Assembly (NCBI RefSeq): GCF_021568695.1
Contig: NZ_JAKGTI010000003.1
Span: forward strand, 274,043 to 338,042
Reading direction: 5' to 3'
Source: Maritalea mediterranea
GTDB taxonomy: Bacteria > Pseudomonadota > Alphaproteobacteria > Rhizobiales > Devosiaceae
DNA: 64,000 nucleotides
Under the pieces are notes generated by a model, which was not told the origin of the DNA, made no database searches, and was given only the letters and a program-made list of their open reading frames with translations. The position numbers and the translations under genes are program-made. Of the stretch, positions 34,457-42,873 are shown piece after piece (position 1 is the stretch's first letter; each line of letters opens with the position of its first letter).

Positions 34457-34870
34457 ATGTTTCGTCACTGTTTAAGAATGGCTGGTTTGCTGCTGCCGCG
34501 TTTCTCTAAACAAGAGTGCGGCGTGGCGCTGGCCATTTTCTTGATGTTTCAAGCCATGCTGCCCAGCTATGCGGCAGCGCTCTCCTCTTCCAATCATGAA
34601 GATGGCTTGATTCTGTGTACATCGCATGGGCTGATCAATGTCAGCCAGCAGGATGTGCCGAAAACGCCTCACGTGCCGACCGAAGAAGACGGGCTTTGTG
34701 TTCTGGCGCAACTGGCCGGGTTCGGGGCGCATATTGCGCCTGTGATTGAACTGGACGCACATGATGCTGGTCTGCTCGTCCTGCCAAACGTGAATGAGCC
34801 TTTTTCCGGGTATTCACGGCTGGACGATTATCGGCCCCAAGCGCAAAGGGCCCCGCCTCAAGTGATTTGA
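34457..34870 (+). CDS. DUF2946-like small exported protein
   Basis: A 137-residue protein with an N-terminal hydrophobic segment (about 22-42, signal or anchor) and two Cys-containing motifs, ILCTSHGLI and LCVLAQLAG, spaced as in DUF2946-type proteins. Those are often found next to copper-handling genes, and a PCu(A)C chaperone follows here after 40 bp. A role in copper binding or delivery is inference. Confidence 0.6.
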   Translation: MFRHCLRMAGLLLPRFSKQECGVALAIFLMFQAMLPSYAAALSSSNHEDGLILCTSHGLINVSQQDVPKTPHVPTEEDGLCVLAQLAGFGAHIAPVIELDAHDAGLLVLPNVNEPFSGYSRLDDYRPQAQRAPPQVI

Positions 34871-34910
34871 ATGTGACCCAGCAATTCAAATCAAGTTTAC
34901 GAGGACTAAA

Positions 34911-35411
34911 ATGAGCAAATTTTTAAACCCGGTGGGCGTGTTGATGACCGCCCTGATGCTGATCGCGGCGACCCTATCCCCCAGCTTTGCCGAACATCCC
35001 AAAATGGTGATGGCCGGCGACATCAAGATCGAAAAAGCCTGGACCCGCGCCACGCCAAATGGCGCCAAGGCGGGTGGGGCCTTTGTGACCCTGACCAATC
35101 AGGGCGAAGCGGCAGATCGGCTGATTGATGCCAAGTCAGATGTGGCGAAAAATGTCGAAATTCATGAAATGAACATGACGGACGGCGTGATGAATATGCA
35201 GCAGCTTGAAGCCGGGCTGGAGATCAAGCCGGGCGAAACTGTTGAGCTGAAGCCGGGCAGTTTCCACATTATGATGATGGGGCTCAACCAAACCATCAAA
35301 GTGGATGAGATGATCAGCATTACGCTTGTCTTTGAAGAGGCGGGCGACGTGGATGTGATGTTCCCTGCAGCCCCCTTGGGTGCGCCCGCCATGGATCATA
35401 ACAACCACTAA
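34911..35411 (+). CDS. Periplasmic copper chaperone PCu(A)C
   Basis: A 166-residue exported protein: signal peptide about 1-27 (ending PSFA), then a cupredoxin-like domain with the copper-ligand pattern His85-x10-Met96 ... His119-x-Met121 (HEMNMTDGVMNM and FHIMMM). PCu(A)C proteins deliver Cu(I) to the CuA or CuB site of cytochrome oxidase. A His-rich C-terminal end (MDHNNH) may bind metal too. It follows the DUF2946-like gene and is probably cotranscribed. Confidence 0.92.
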   Translation: MSKFLNPVGVLMTALMLIAATLSPSFAEHPKMVMAGDIKIEKAWTRATPNGAKAGGAFVTLTNQGEAADRLIDAKSDVAKNVEIHEMNMTDGVMNMQQLEAGLEIKPGETVELKPGSFHIMMMGLNQTIKVDEMISITLVFEEAGDVDVMFPAAPLGAPAMDHNNH

Positions 35412-35522
35412 AACTGGCGCAAATGTCGCCAACTGACTTGCGTACAGAACAAGAACATGTTCAAACTGAACCGGCGTGCACACAATGTGCGCGCCGCTTT
35501 TGATTCAAATGATGGGGCTGCG

Positions 35523-36032
35523 GTGAGCGCACATTCAATTCGTATATTGGGGCTGGACCCGGGCTTGCGCCAGACCGGCTGGGGCGTGATCGACACGGAG
35601 GGGAACCGGCTCAAATTTGTCGCCTCGGGCACCATCAAGCCGCCCACCGAACCAGATTTAAGCGAGCGGCTCCTCTGTCTTCACGACGAAATAAAAAAGC
35701 TAATTGAGGAATTTACCCCCGATGAAGCGGCGGTGGAGGAAACCTTCGTCAATGCCGGGCCGCGCTCAGCACTGCTGTTGGGGCAGGCGCGGGGCGTGTG
35801 TTTGTTGACGCCGGCCTCGTGCGGGTTGCGCGTGGGCGAATATGCTGCCAATGCGGTTAAAAAGTCTGTGGTAGGCGCGGGCCATGCGGATAAAAAACAA
35901 ATTCAAATGATGATCAAGGTGCTGATGCCCACGGCCAAGTTTAACGGTGCGGACGCGGCGGATGCGCTGGCGATTGCGGTGGCCCATGCCCACCATCGCC
36001 CGGCGCTGAATCGAAAAGAGGCAAGTCTATGA
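35523..36032 (+). CDS. ruvC: Holliday junction endodeoxyribonuclease RuvC
   Basis: A 169-residue resolvase with the RNase H fold. The catalytic acids lie in ILGLDPGLRQTGWG, AAVEETFVNAGPRSALLLGQ and near the end GADAADALAIAVAHAH. The GTG at 35523 gives a normal length and follows GGGG; the ATG at 35457 would add 22 residues. First gene of ruvC-ruvA-(membrane protein)-ruvB. Confidence 0.95.
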   Translation: MSAHSIRILGLDPGLRQTGWGVIDTEGNRLKFVASGTIKPPTEPDLSERLLCLHDEIKKLIEEFTPDEAAVEETFVNAGPRSALLLGQARGVCLLTPASCGLRVGEYAANAVKKSVVGAGHADKKQIQMMIKVLMPTAKFNGADAADALAIAVAHAHHRPALNRKEASL

Positions 36033-36646
36033 TTGGGAAGTTGAAAGGCTTGGTGGAAAGCGTTGCCGACGACAAGGCGCTGATTGATGTCAATGGCGTT
36101 TGTTATGAAACCCATTGTTCCGGCCGCACCTTGACGGCCATGCCTGCCAAGGGCGAGGCGGTGGCGCTGTTTATCGAAACCTATGTGCGCGAAGACCAGT
36201 TGAAACTGTTCGGCTTTATTTCCGAAAGCGAGAAACAATGGTTCTTGCTGTTGATGACGGTGCAGGGTGTTGGCGCGAAAGTGGCCTTGGCCATTTTGTC
36301 GACCCTTTCGGCCTCTGAATTGTCTTCTGCCATTGCCTTGCAGGATAAAGCCATGGTGGGCCGCGCCCCCGGCGTTGGCCCGAAAGTGGCACAGCGGATC
36401 GTGTCTGAACTCAAAGGCAAGGCCCCGGTTGGCGGCACCATCGATGCGGGCGTTCAAGGGCTTCAAGAAGCCCTTGGCGAAGGCGTGGCCGCCGGCAATG
36501 TGGCCGACGCGGTCTCGGCCCTCACCAATCTGGGCTATGCCCAGGCCCAGGCCAGCGCCGCCGTGGCGCGCATTGTGGCGAAAGAGGGCGACGATGTAGA
36601 CACCGAAAAACTGATCCGGATGGGGCTTAAGGAGTTGAGTTCTTGA
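36029..36646 (+). CDS. ruvA: Holliday junction DNA-binding protein RuvA
   Basis: A 205-residue tetrameric junction binder: N-terminal OB domain (MIGKLKGLVESVADDKALID), two HhH segments (LMTVQGVGAKVALAIL and APGVGPKVAQRIVSEL) and a C-terminal domain III that contacts RuvB. It overlaps ruvC by 4 bp. Confidence 0.97.
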   Translation: MIGKLKGLVESVADDKALIDVNGVCYETHCSGRTLTAMPAKGEAVALFIETYVREDQLKLFGFISESEKQWFLLLMTVQGVGAKVALAILSTLSASELSSAIALQDKAMVGRAPGVGPKVAQRIVSELKGKAPVGGTIDAGVQGLQEALGEGVAAGNVADAVSALTNLGYAQAQASAAVARIVAKEGDDVDTEKLIRMGLKELSS

Positions 36647-37182
36647 GCAATGTCGTCAAATTCCAACCGCCGCCCAAGCGCAAACCAGAGCCTCAAGAAA
36701 AGGGCCCGCAGGAAAAAGCGGCACGGTTTGTCTGGGTCAGCGCCCTTGTGGGGCCGCTGGCCAGCGCGCTGTTGCTGATCACCTTGTTCAGCTTTTCCGA
36801 TATTTGGCGCGCACTCACCAATCCGCTTGTTTCAAGCTATTGGGTGCAGCTTGGTCGGGTGTTCGGCATGGCCCTTGTTATCGGCGTTGCCGCGCTGCCC
36901 TTCAGCCTTTTGGTGTTGGGGCCTTATGCTATGGCCATCAAGAAGGGGCGCGTGCTGCAACGGGCAATCTTCATCCGCCGGGCCTTGTTGGCCGGGGCGA
37001 TCTTTGGCGGCACGGTTCTCGTGGCTTTAGGGCTGATGCTGGGTTCGGGGTTAAATAACGTTGGCTTGGGACAAATATTGTTTAGTCTTGTGACAGGCGT
37101 TATAGCGGGCACCATGATTTCATTTATCTGGGCGCAGGTGATTTGGATGCTGGCCAGCCCAACGGCCAGACGCGGCCAATAA
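36643..37182 (+). CDS. Unknown membrane protein within the ruv operon
   Basis: A 179-residue protein, not recognised. A Pro/Lys-rich cytoplasmic head (about 1-25) is followed by four hydrophobic segments (about 30-50, 62-90, 108-132 and 138-168). The TTG start overlaps the ruvA stop by 4 bp and the gene ends 14 bp before ruvB, so it is translated with the junction-processing genes. No family motif links it to recombination; it may just be a hitch-hiker. Confidence 0.78.
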   Translation: MSNVVKFQPPPKRKPEPQEKGPQEKAARFVWVSALVGPLASALLLITLFSFSDIWRALTNPLVSSYWVQLGRVFGMALVIGVAALPFSLLVLGPYAMAIKKGRVLQRAIFIRRALLAGAIFGGTVLVALGLMLGSGLNNVGLGQILFSLVTGVIAGTMISFIWAQVIWMLASPTARRGQ

Positions 37183-37196
37183 AGAGGTGGGCCTTT

Positions 37197-38249
37197 ATGT
37201 CCGATAGCGACGTTCGAAATATTGAAAAGCCGAAGCCGGAAGAGTTGGATGTCAGCTTGCGACCTTCCTTGTTTGACGATTTTGTGGGGCAGGAAAAGGC
37301 GCGCGAGAATTTGCAGGTCTTTATCGATGCCGCCAAAAAGCGCGGCACGGCGCTGGACCATGTGTTGTTTGTTGGCCCGCCGGGCTTGGGCAAAACCACC
37401 TTGGCGCAGATTGTGGCGAAGGAATTGGGCGTGGGCTTTCGTGCCACCTCGGGGCCGGTGATTTCCAAGGCCGGAGATCTGGCAGCGCTGCTCACCAATC
37501 TGGAAGAACGCGATGTGTTGTTTATTGACGAGATTCACCGCCTCAACCCGCAAGTGGAGGAAGTGCTTTATCCGGCAATGGAGGATTTCCAGCTCGACCT
37601 GATCATTGGCGAAGGGCCGGCGGCCCGTTCGGTGCGGATCGATCTGGCCAAATTTACGCTGGTGGCGGCGACGACGCGGGCGGGGCTATTGACCACGCCC
37701 TTGCGCGACCGGTTCGGCATTCCGGTGCGGTTGCAGTTTTACACGCCGGAAGAGCTGGTGAAAATTGTGCGGCGCGGCGCGCGGCTTTTGGGCGTGGGCA
37801 TGAGCGATGATGGCGCGATGGAGATTGCGCGGCGCTCACGCGGGACGCCGCGGATTGCCGGGCGCTTGTTGCGCCGGGTGGCGGATTTTGCGCAGGTGGA
37901 TGATGTGGCCGAGATTACGGCTCCCGTGGCCGACAAGGCGCTGGGGCGTCTGGATGTGGATGGGCGCGGGCTGGATCAGTTGGACCGGCGCTATCTGGGC
38001 ACCATCGCCACCAATTATGGCGGCGGGCCGGTGGGCATTGAAACCATCGCCGCTGCGCTTTCGGAACCGCGCGATGCGATTGAAGAAATTGTGGAACCCT
38101 ATCTGATCCAGCAGGGTTTCATCCAACGCACCCCGCGTGGTCGCCTGTTGACCGCTGGCGCGTTCCAGCATCTCAATATGGGTGTGCCGCAGGGTTTTGT
38201 CGGCGTGCAAGCCAGCCTGTTCGAAGAGGGCGAAGGCGACGACCAATAG
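37197..38249 (+). CDS. ruvB: Holliday junction branch migration helicase RuvB
   Basis: A 350-residue AAA+ motor. N-terminal [19 protein letters not shown], Walker [12 protein letters not shown], Walker [12 protein letters not shown], sensor 1 LVAATTRAG, arginine finger region [12 protein letters not shown], and a C-terminal winged helix. The ATG follows AGAGGTGG. Confidence 0.98.
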   Translation: MSDSDVRNIEKPKPEELDVSLRPSLFDDFVGQEKARENLQVFIDAAKKRGTALDHVLFVGPPGLGKTTLAQIVAKELGVGFRATSGPVISKAGDLAALLTNLEERDVLFIDEIHRLNPQVEEVLYPAMEDFQLDLIIGEGPAARSVRIDLAKFTLVAATTRAGLLTTPLRDRFGIPVRLQFYTPEELVKIVRRGARLLGVGMSDDGAMEIARRSRGTPRIAGRLLRRVADFAQVDDVAEITAPVADKALGRLDVDGRGLDQLDRRYLGTIATNYGGGPVGIETIAAALSEPRDAIEEIVEPYLIQQGFIQRTPRGRLLTAGAFQHLNMGVPQGFVGVQASLFEEGEGDDQ

Positions 38250-38316
38250 TTGCTGCCCTATTGGTGCCTGATTGTTTGCGATGATGGGGCAACCCCCAAC
38301 GCGATGAAAGGCCTTT

Positions 38317-39129
38317 ATGGTTCGTTTGAACGTAAAACATGACCGGTTCACCCCGCCAAACTGGCCCGCAGGTTTTAAGCTGCGCATTGTGGCGCTGGCC
38401 GACATACACGCCTGCACCACTTGGATGAATGTGCCACGCATCGACAAGATTGTGAAAAAGGCCAATGCTCTCAAACCCGATATTGTCGTGCTGCTCGGCG
38501 ACTATCTGTCGGGCATGCATCTTATGTTCAAAAGCCTACCGCATGATCATTGGGCCGAGTCGCTGGCGCGGTTGAAAGCACCTTTGGGGGTGCATGCGGT
38601 GCTGGGCAATCATGATTGGTGGGAAGATTTGCAGGCGCAAGCGCGGCGTGGCGGCCCCACCATGGCGGGCAAGGCGCTGGAAGAGGTCGGCATCAAGCTT
38701 TACAGCAATGACGTAACCCGGCTGGAGAAAGACGGTTACGGCTTCTGGCTGGCCGGGTTGGAAAGCCAGCTGGCGTTGTTGGCCAATCGACGCTATCCCC
38801 GCCGCAATATTGAAGGGCTAGACGACCTGGAGGGTACGCTGGCGCAAGTCACCACTAACGAGCCGATCGTGATGATGGCGCATGAGCCGAATATTTTTGA
38901 GAAAATGCCGGATAGGGTGGCTGTCACATTAAGCGGCCACACCCATGGCGGCCAGGTGCGGGTGCGCAAAAAGGCGAAGTCGGCGCGCAAACGCTATGGC
39001 ACGCAATATTCCTATGGGCATATTGTGGAGGATGATCGGCATCTGATCGTGTCAGGCGGGTTGGGCTACTCGGTTTTGCCATTGCGCTTTGGGGTGCCGC
39101 CTGAAATAAATCTGATTGAGCTGGGCTGA
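38317..39129 (+). CDS. Calcineurin-like metallophosphoesterase
   Basis: A 270-residue phosphoesterase of the YaeI/LpxH-like superfamily: IVALADIHACTTW with the first Asp/His ligands, VVLLGDYL, LGNHDWW, and LSGHTHGGQV. No membrane or signal segment is clear. The YaeI branch acts on nucleotide diphospho-lipids, but the substrate here is open. It starts 67 bp after ruvB and precedes two Nudix genes. Confidence 0.85.
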   Translation: MVRLNVKHDRFTPPNWPAGFKLRIVALADIHACTTWMNVPRIDKIVKKANALKPDIVVLLGDYLSGMHLMFKSLPHDHWAESLARLKAPLGVHAVLGNHDWWEDLQAQARRGGPTMAGKALEEVGIKLYSNDVTRLEKDGYGFWLAGLESQLALLANRRYPRRNIEGLDDLEGTLAQVTTNEPIVMMAHEPNIFEKMPDRVAVTLSGHTHGGQVRVRKKAKSARKRYGTQYSYGHIVEDDRHLIVSGGLGYSVLPLRFGVPPEINLIELG

Positions 39130-39149
39130 TTTGTTTTAGGGTTTTTTTG

Positions 39150-39638
39150 ATGAGCAATTTGACATTTGATGAGGGCATTGAGCGCGTCAATGTGCGCTGC
39201 GCGGGCATTATTCGCCATGAAGATCATGTGCTGGTGGTGCGGGAAGATGATGATGATTTTGTCTGCCTGCCCGGTGGGCGGGTGCAGCGCGGCGAAAGCT
39301 CTTTGGATGCGATCCATCGTGAAATGGATGAAGAGCTGAACGCCCGGATCGAGGCGCCACAATTGCGCTATATGTTGGAGAATTTCTTCTGGCGCTATGG
39401 CAAGCGTTTTCATGAATTCGGCTTTTATTATGAAATTGAAAAACCGGTGCATGTGCCGTTTGAAAAAGGCGTGTGTATGACAGGCGAAGATGATGGCAAG
39501 ACCCTCAGTTTTGAATGGGTGCACAATAGCCCGGACGCGTTGGTTGAGATCAATCTTCATCCCTTTGCCATGCGCTCACGACTGGTGGAACTGCCGCAGG
39601 CCTTTGTGCATGAATGTGTGATCGACCCGGATTATTGA
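39150..39638 (+). CDS. Nudix hydrolase (first of a tandem pair)
   Basis: A 162-residue Nudix protein. The box is GGRVQRGESSLDAIHREMDE..EL, fitting Gx5Ex7REUxEE but with Asn for the usual last Gly. It would hydrolyse a nucleoside diphosphate linked to another moiety. The ATG at 39150 is taken; a TTG one codon before is possible. Three bases separate it from a paralogue, and both share the start pattern NVR-AIIR. Confidence 0.9.
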   Translation: MSNLTFDEGIERVNVRCAGIIRHEDHVLVVREDDDDFVCLPGGRVQRGESSLDAIHREMDEELNARIEAPQLRYMLENFFWRYGKRFHEFGFYYEIEKPVHVPFEKGVCMTGEDDGKTLSFEWVHNSPDALVEINLHPFAMRSRLVELPQAFVHECVIDPDY

Positions 39639-39641
39639 TCC

Positions 39642-40127
39642 ATGGCGGTAGATCTCAGCTTCAGCACCTCAAAAGAACATTTTAATGTGCGCAGCGCTGC
39701 CATTATTCGGCAGCATGATCATATTCTATGCACCAGTTTTGAGGGTCTTGGTTTCTGGTTTCTGCCCGGCGGGCGACCCAAGCGCGGCGAAACCTCGGTC
39801 GAGGGCTTAAAGCGCGAATTTCGCGAAGAACTGAATGCGAAGATCGAGGTAGATGCGCCGCATATTATCGCCGAGAGCTTTTTTGATCTGCATGATGAGC
39901 GCTATCACGAGTTGGCCCTTTATTATGTCGCTGAATGTCCGCCTGAGGTCCGGTTTGTCACGGATCAGGATTGTCACACCCATGAAGAAGAGGGTCGGAT
40001 TTATCGTTATCGCTGGATCGAGTTGAATGGCCCGACCTTGAAGCAGTTTGATCTGCAACCGCGTGCTTTGCATGCGCATTTTATTGACCTGCCGCCCTTG
40101 CCGCTGCACATTGTGTTTGAAGGCTGA
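39642..40127 (+). CDS. Nudix hydrolase (second of a tandem pair)
   Basis: A 161-residue paralogue of the preceding gene: FNVRSAAIIRQHDHIL, then Nudix box GGRPKRGETSVEGLKREFRE..EL with the same Asn in place of Gly. The conserved shared variation in the box suggests a tandem duplication followed by divergence of substrate range. Confidence 0.9.
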   Translation: MAVDLSFSTSKEHFNVRSAAIIRQHDHILCTSFEGLGFWFLPGGRPKRGETSVEGLKREFREELNAKIEVDAPHIIAESFFDLHDERYHELALYYVAECPPEVRFVTDQDCHTHEEEGRIYRYRWIELNGPTLKQFDLQPRALHAHFIDLPPLPLHIVFEG

Positions 40128-40142
40128 AAAGCGAGAGGACTT

Positions 40143-40598
40143 ATGAAACGAGTATTGGCGTTGGTGGTGATGGCTGGGTTGGCTTGGCCGACCAGCGGGA
40201 TGGCGATGGATAAATCTGGCGTGCCGGAAGTCTCCATGTTCAAGACGATGCTGGAGGCCAGCAAGAGCAATTGGGTGGCTTTTCGGGAATATGATGGCAA
40301 GCAATGGATCTATTTTTCAAATATTCTGACCGCGAGGTGTCGCCTAAAAGAAATCCGTTATTCGGTGAACTCAGATGCGCTTGACGAGCGGTTTGAAATG
40401 GTGCGGTGCATCCCGGATATGCCCTTTGCGTTGCCAAGCGACGCGCCCTGGGATGCGACGCTGATCAATCTGCCGCCGCAAACGGCAAAAACCCTCTCTG
40501 TACAACTCGTGTTTGAAGATGACAGTGAAACCGAGGTCATGACCTATCGGCCATGCGATGGCGTTGGTGATATGACTTGTGCGAAGGTGGTGCAATAA
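40143..40598 (+). CDS. Unknown exported protein
   Basis: A 151-residue protein with a signal peptide (about 1-21, ending GMAMA-like GMAM) and four cysteines in the mature part (RCRLKE, VRCIPD, RPCDGVG, MTCAK), suggesting two disulfides in the periplasm. I do not recognise a family. It is packed between the Nudix pair and ybgC (0 bp to ybgC) and may be cotranscribed with both. Confidence 0.75.
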   Translation: MKRVLALVVMAGLAWPTSGMAMDKSGVPEVSMFKTMLEASKSNWVAFREYDGKQWIYFSNILTARCRLKEIRYSVNSDALDERFEMVRCIPDMPFALPSDAPWDATLINLPPQTAKTLSVQLVFEDDSETEVMTYRPCDGVGDMTCAKVVQ

Positions 40599-41021
40599 GT
40601 GAAGTTTGGTGGCGCGCTACAGGCGGACGGGTCGCATATTTTTCCCGTCCGGGTTTATTATGAAGACACAGATTTTTCCGGCAATGTCTATCATGCCGCT
40701 TATTTGAAGTTTTTTGAGCGGGCGCGCACCGAATTTTTGCGGGCGCATGACGTGCACCACCAGCAATTATTTGATGAGGAGGGGATCGCCTTTGCGGTCC
40801 GTTCCATGCAGATCGATTATGACCGGGCGGCGCATATTGACGATATATTGGAAGCCACCACAAGAGTGCTGGAAATGAAAGGATCGCGCTTCATCCTTGA
40901 GCAGATTTTGCGCCGGGGTGATGAGGTGATCACCCGTGCCAGAGTGGTGGCGGTGACCATGAAGGCCAATGGCCGCCCCACGCGCCTGCCTGCTGAATTG
41001 CGTTCCCGCTTTGGTGGCTAG
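40599..41021 (+). CDS. ybgC: Tol-Pal-associated acyl-CoA thioesterase YbgC
   Basis: A 140-residue hot-dog thioesterase. The signature VYYEDTDFSGNVYHAAYLKFFERAR (in part YEDTDFSGNVYH) contains the catalytic Asp. It usually heads the tol-pal cluster; here it is separated from tolQ by a TetR/DUF418 pair. The start is GTG at the base after the preceding stop. Its 3' end overlaps the convergent TetR gene by 4 bp. Confidence 0.94.
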   Translation: MKFGGALQADGSHIFPVRVYYEDTDFSGNVYHAAYLKFFERARTEFLRAHDVHHQQLFDEEGIAFAVRSMQIDYDRAAHIDDILEATTRVLEMKGSRFILEQILRRGDEVITRARVVAVTMKANGRPTRLPAELRSRFGG

Positions 41022-41569
41022 GTGAGTGCTGCCGCCAGTTTCTGGAGGCTTTCTATTTCTGTTCGTTTCGGTTTGCGGTGGTCCAGCCCGCAACGCAGGC
41101 CAAGCGCCTCGATGGCATCAAGCAGCAATTCCATGTCTGAGGAGCGGGCGTTGGTCTGGATCACCAAAGCTTTGATCAGTGCTTTGCGGTTGGCATCAAA
41201 GGGGGCCGCCAATTCGGGCTGTCGCAGGGCGGCGGCCAAAATCTCTACGGAAAATATAGCATGTTCCGGGCTAGCAGTTTGTGCCAAATAGCGCAGCATA
41301 AATGCGTGCAGTGGCAGACCCGCCGCCAGGTCTTCCAGCAAGTGCTTTAACTCTTCTGCTTCGATCTGGGCAATCTCGGCCACCAGTGCGTCTTTGCTGG
41401 CGAAATGATTATAGAGATTGCCCAAGCTGATCTTGGCATGATCGGCAATGTCGCGGATGCCGGTTTGGGCAATGCCCCGTTTGATAAAACAGGTCATGGC
41501 ACTTTCGACGATTAAACGCCGCTTGGCGTGTTTGGCCTTTTCGCGTTTGGTCCGCTCAGTCTTTACCAT
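41018..41569 (-). CDS. TetR-family regulator
   Basis: A 183-residue regulator with a highly basic N terminus (KTERTKREKAKHAKRRLIVE) and a clear HTH: FIKRGIAQTGIRDIADHAKI, SLGNLYNHFASKDALVAEIA. The ligand is unknown. It is divergent from the DUF418 gene, and a perfect inverted repeat in the 78-bp gap is its likely operator. Confidence 0.92.
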   Translation of the reverse strand: MVKTERTKREKAKHAKRRLIVESAMTCFIKRGIAQTGIRDIADHAKISLGNLYNHFASKDALVAEIAQIEAEELKHLLEDLAAGLPLHAFMLRYLAQTASPEHAIFSVEILAAALRQPELAAPFDANRKALIKALVIQTNARSSDMELLLDAIEALGLRCGLDHRKPKRTEIESLQKLAAALT

Positions 41570-41613
41570 AATGTCTCTTAGCCCCTTGCATCCGCGCGCG
41601 CAACGCTTAAATG

Positions 41614-41631
41614 AATGAACGAATGTTCATT
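41614..41631. promoter_or_regulatory. TetR operator candidate
   Basis: AATGAAC, spacer GAAT, GTTCATT: perfect 7-bp arms, 17 bp before the DUF418 start and 45 bp from the TetR start. AATGAAC-type sites are common for TetR repressors. Confidence 0.65.
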
Positions 41632-41647
41632 GAAATTGGAGTGATAT

Positions 41648-42676
41648 ATGTCCGGGCGATTGGATGGGTTGGATCTGGCGCGGCTCTTTGCCTTTATTGG
41701 CATGGTGGTGGTCAATTTTAATCTGGTGATGGGCGCGCCCATTGCTGGCAACGCGATGGCCCTCGGCGTGGCGCAAGGGCTGGAAGGGCGCGCCGCGGCC
41801 AGCTTTGTGGTGTTGGCGGGCGTTGGGCTGGGGTTGGCCTTTCGAGAGCGGGTCAATTATGCGCTGCTGTTCAAGCGCGCCGCGTTCCTCTTTGGTATCG
41901 GCATGATCAATTTGCTGATCTTTCCCGCGGACATTATTCATTATTACGCCATCTATTTTCTGTTCGCCGCCTGGCTGCTGACGCTGAATAACAAGTCTCT
42001 TTGGTGGGCAATTATCGGCATCAATCTCGTCTTTTTGGCCGGGTTGTTGTTGCTCGATTATGATGCCGGGTGGAACTGGATCACGTTTGACTATGTGGAT
42101 TTCTGGACCTTTGAGGGGTTTGTGCGCAATTTGATGTTCAATGGCTGGCATCCAGTCTTGCCCTGGCTCAGCTTTCTTGCTTTCGGCATTTGGCTCAGTC
42201 GGCAAAAGCTGGGAGAAGTGCGGGTGCAAGGCGTGATGGTTGCCGGCGGCTTGATCGTCTATCTGGCTAACCATTTTGGGGCAAATCTGGTGCAACAGGC
42301 GGTGACTAATTCTGAACTGGCGCTCTTGTTCGGCACGGCCCCGGTGCCGCCCACCCCGCTTTACATGCTGGCCGGGGCCAGTGGGGCGAGCGTGCTGATC
42401 GGGGCGTGCCTGTTGCTGGCCCCGTTGCTTCAAAAGATCAGACTTTTGCCGGTGCTGCTGCCTGCCGGGCGGCAAACACTGACGCTTTATATGGCGCACA
42501 TTCTTATTGGTATGGGCACGCTGGAGGCGCTGGATATGCTTTCCGGCCAGACCATCGAAGCGGTCTGGTTGGCTTCATTGACCTTTTGTGGTGCTGCAAT
42601 AATGTTCGCTTATTTTTGGGCACAGAACTTCAAACGCGGACCATTGGAGTTCACGATGCGAAAAATATGTGGCTGA
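41648..42676 (+). CDS. DUF418-like integral membrane protein
   Basis: A 342-residue membrane protein with about ten hydrophobic segments; it starts RLDGLDLARLFAFIGMVVVNF, the hallmark of the DUF418/HGSNAT-like acyltransferase-related group, and has LPAGRQTLTLYMAHILIGMG near the end. Possibly it transfers an acyl group across the membrane. It is controlled, presumably, by the divergent TetR gene. It interrupts the usual ybgC-tolQ linkage. Confidence 0.85.
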   Translation: MSGRLDGLDLARLFAFIGMVVVNFNLVMGAPIAGNAMALGVAQGLEGRAAASFVVLAGVGLGLAFRERVNYALLFKRAAFLFGIGMINLLIFPADIIHYYAIYFLFAAWLLTLNNKSLWWAIIGINLVFLAGLLLLDYDAGWNWITFDYVDFWTFEGFVRNLMFNGWHPVLPWLSFLAFGIWLSRQKLGEVRVQGVMVAGGLIVYLANHFGANLVQQAVTNSELALLFGTAPVPPTPLYMLAGASGASVLIGACLLLAPLLQKIRLLPVLLPAGRQTLTLYMAHILIGMGTLEALDMLSGQTIEAVWLASLTFCGAAIMFAYFWAQNFKRGPLEFTMRKICG

Positions 42677-42707
42677 CACCATTCATTCCCCCTTCAGCAA
42701 CGCTTTA

Positions 42708-42724
42708 TTAACCATAAATGAACC
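42708..42724 (+). promoter_or_regulatory. Degenerate CtrA-type site upstream of tolQ
   Basis: TTAA CCATAAA TGAACC: spacing is right (N7) but the second half has one mismatch to TTAAC. It lies 150 bp before tolQ. Confidence 0.35.
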
Positions 42725-42873
42725 ATGGCGGCGTAAACCGGTAAGCTGAAGTGACAATTGCGCAAAGTTGAGTTGTGACTTCTTAAATTTGACAAAATTG
42801 CCCGTCATGCCAAAAGCGACGGGTGAGATGTGTCAAGCTGACCGCTTTAATTGTGAAGGATTAGGGGATTATT

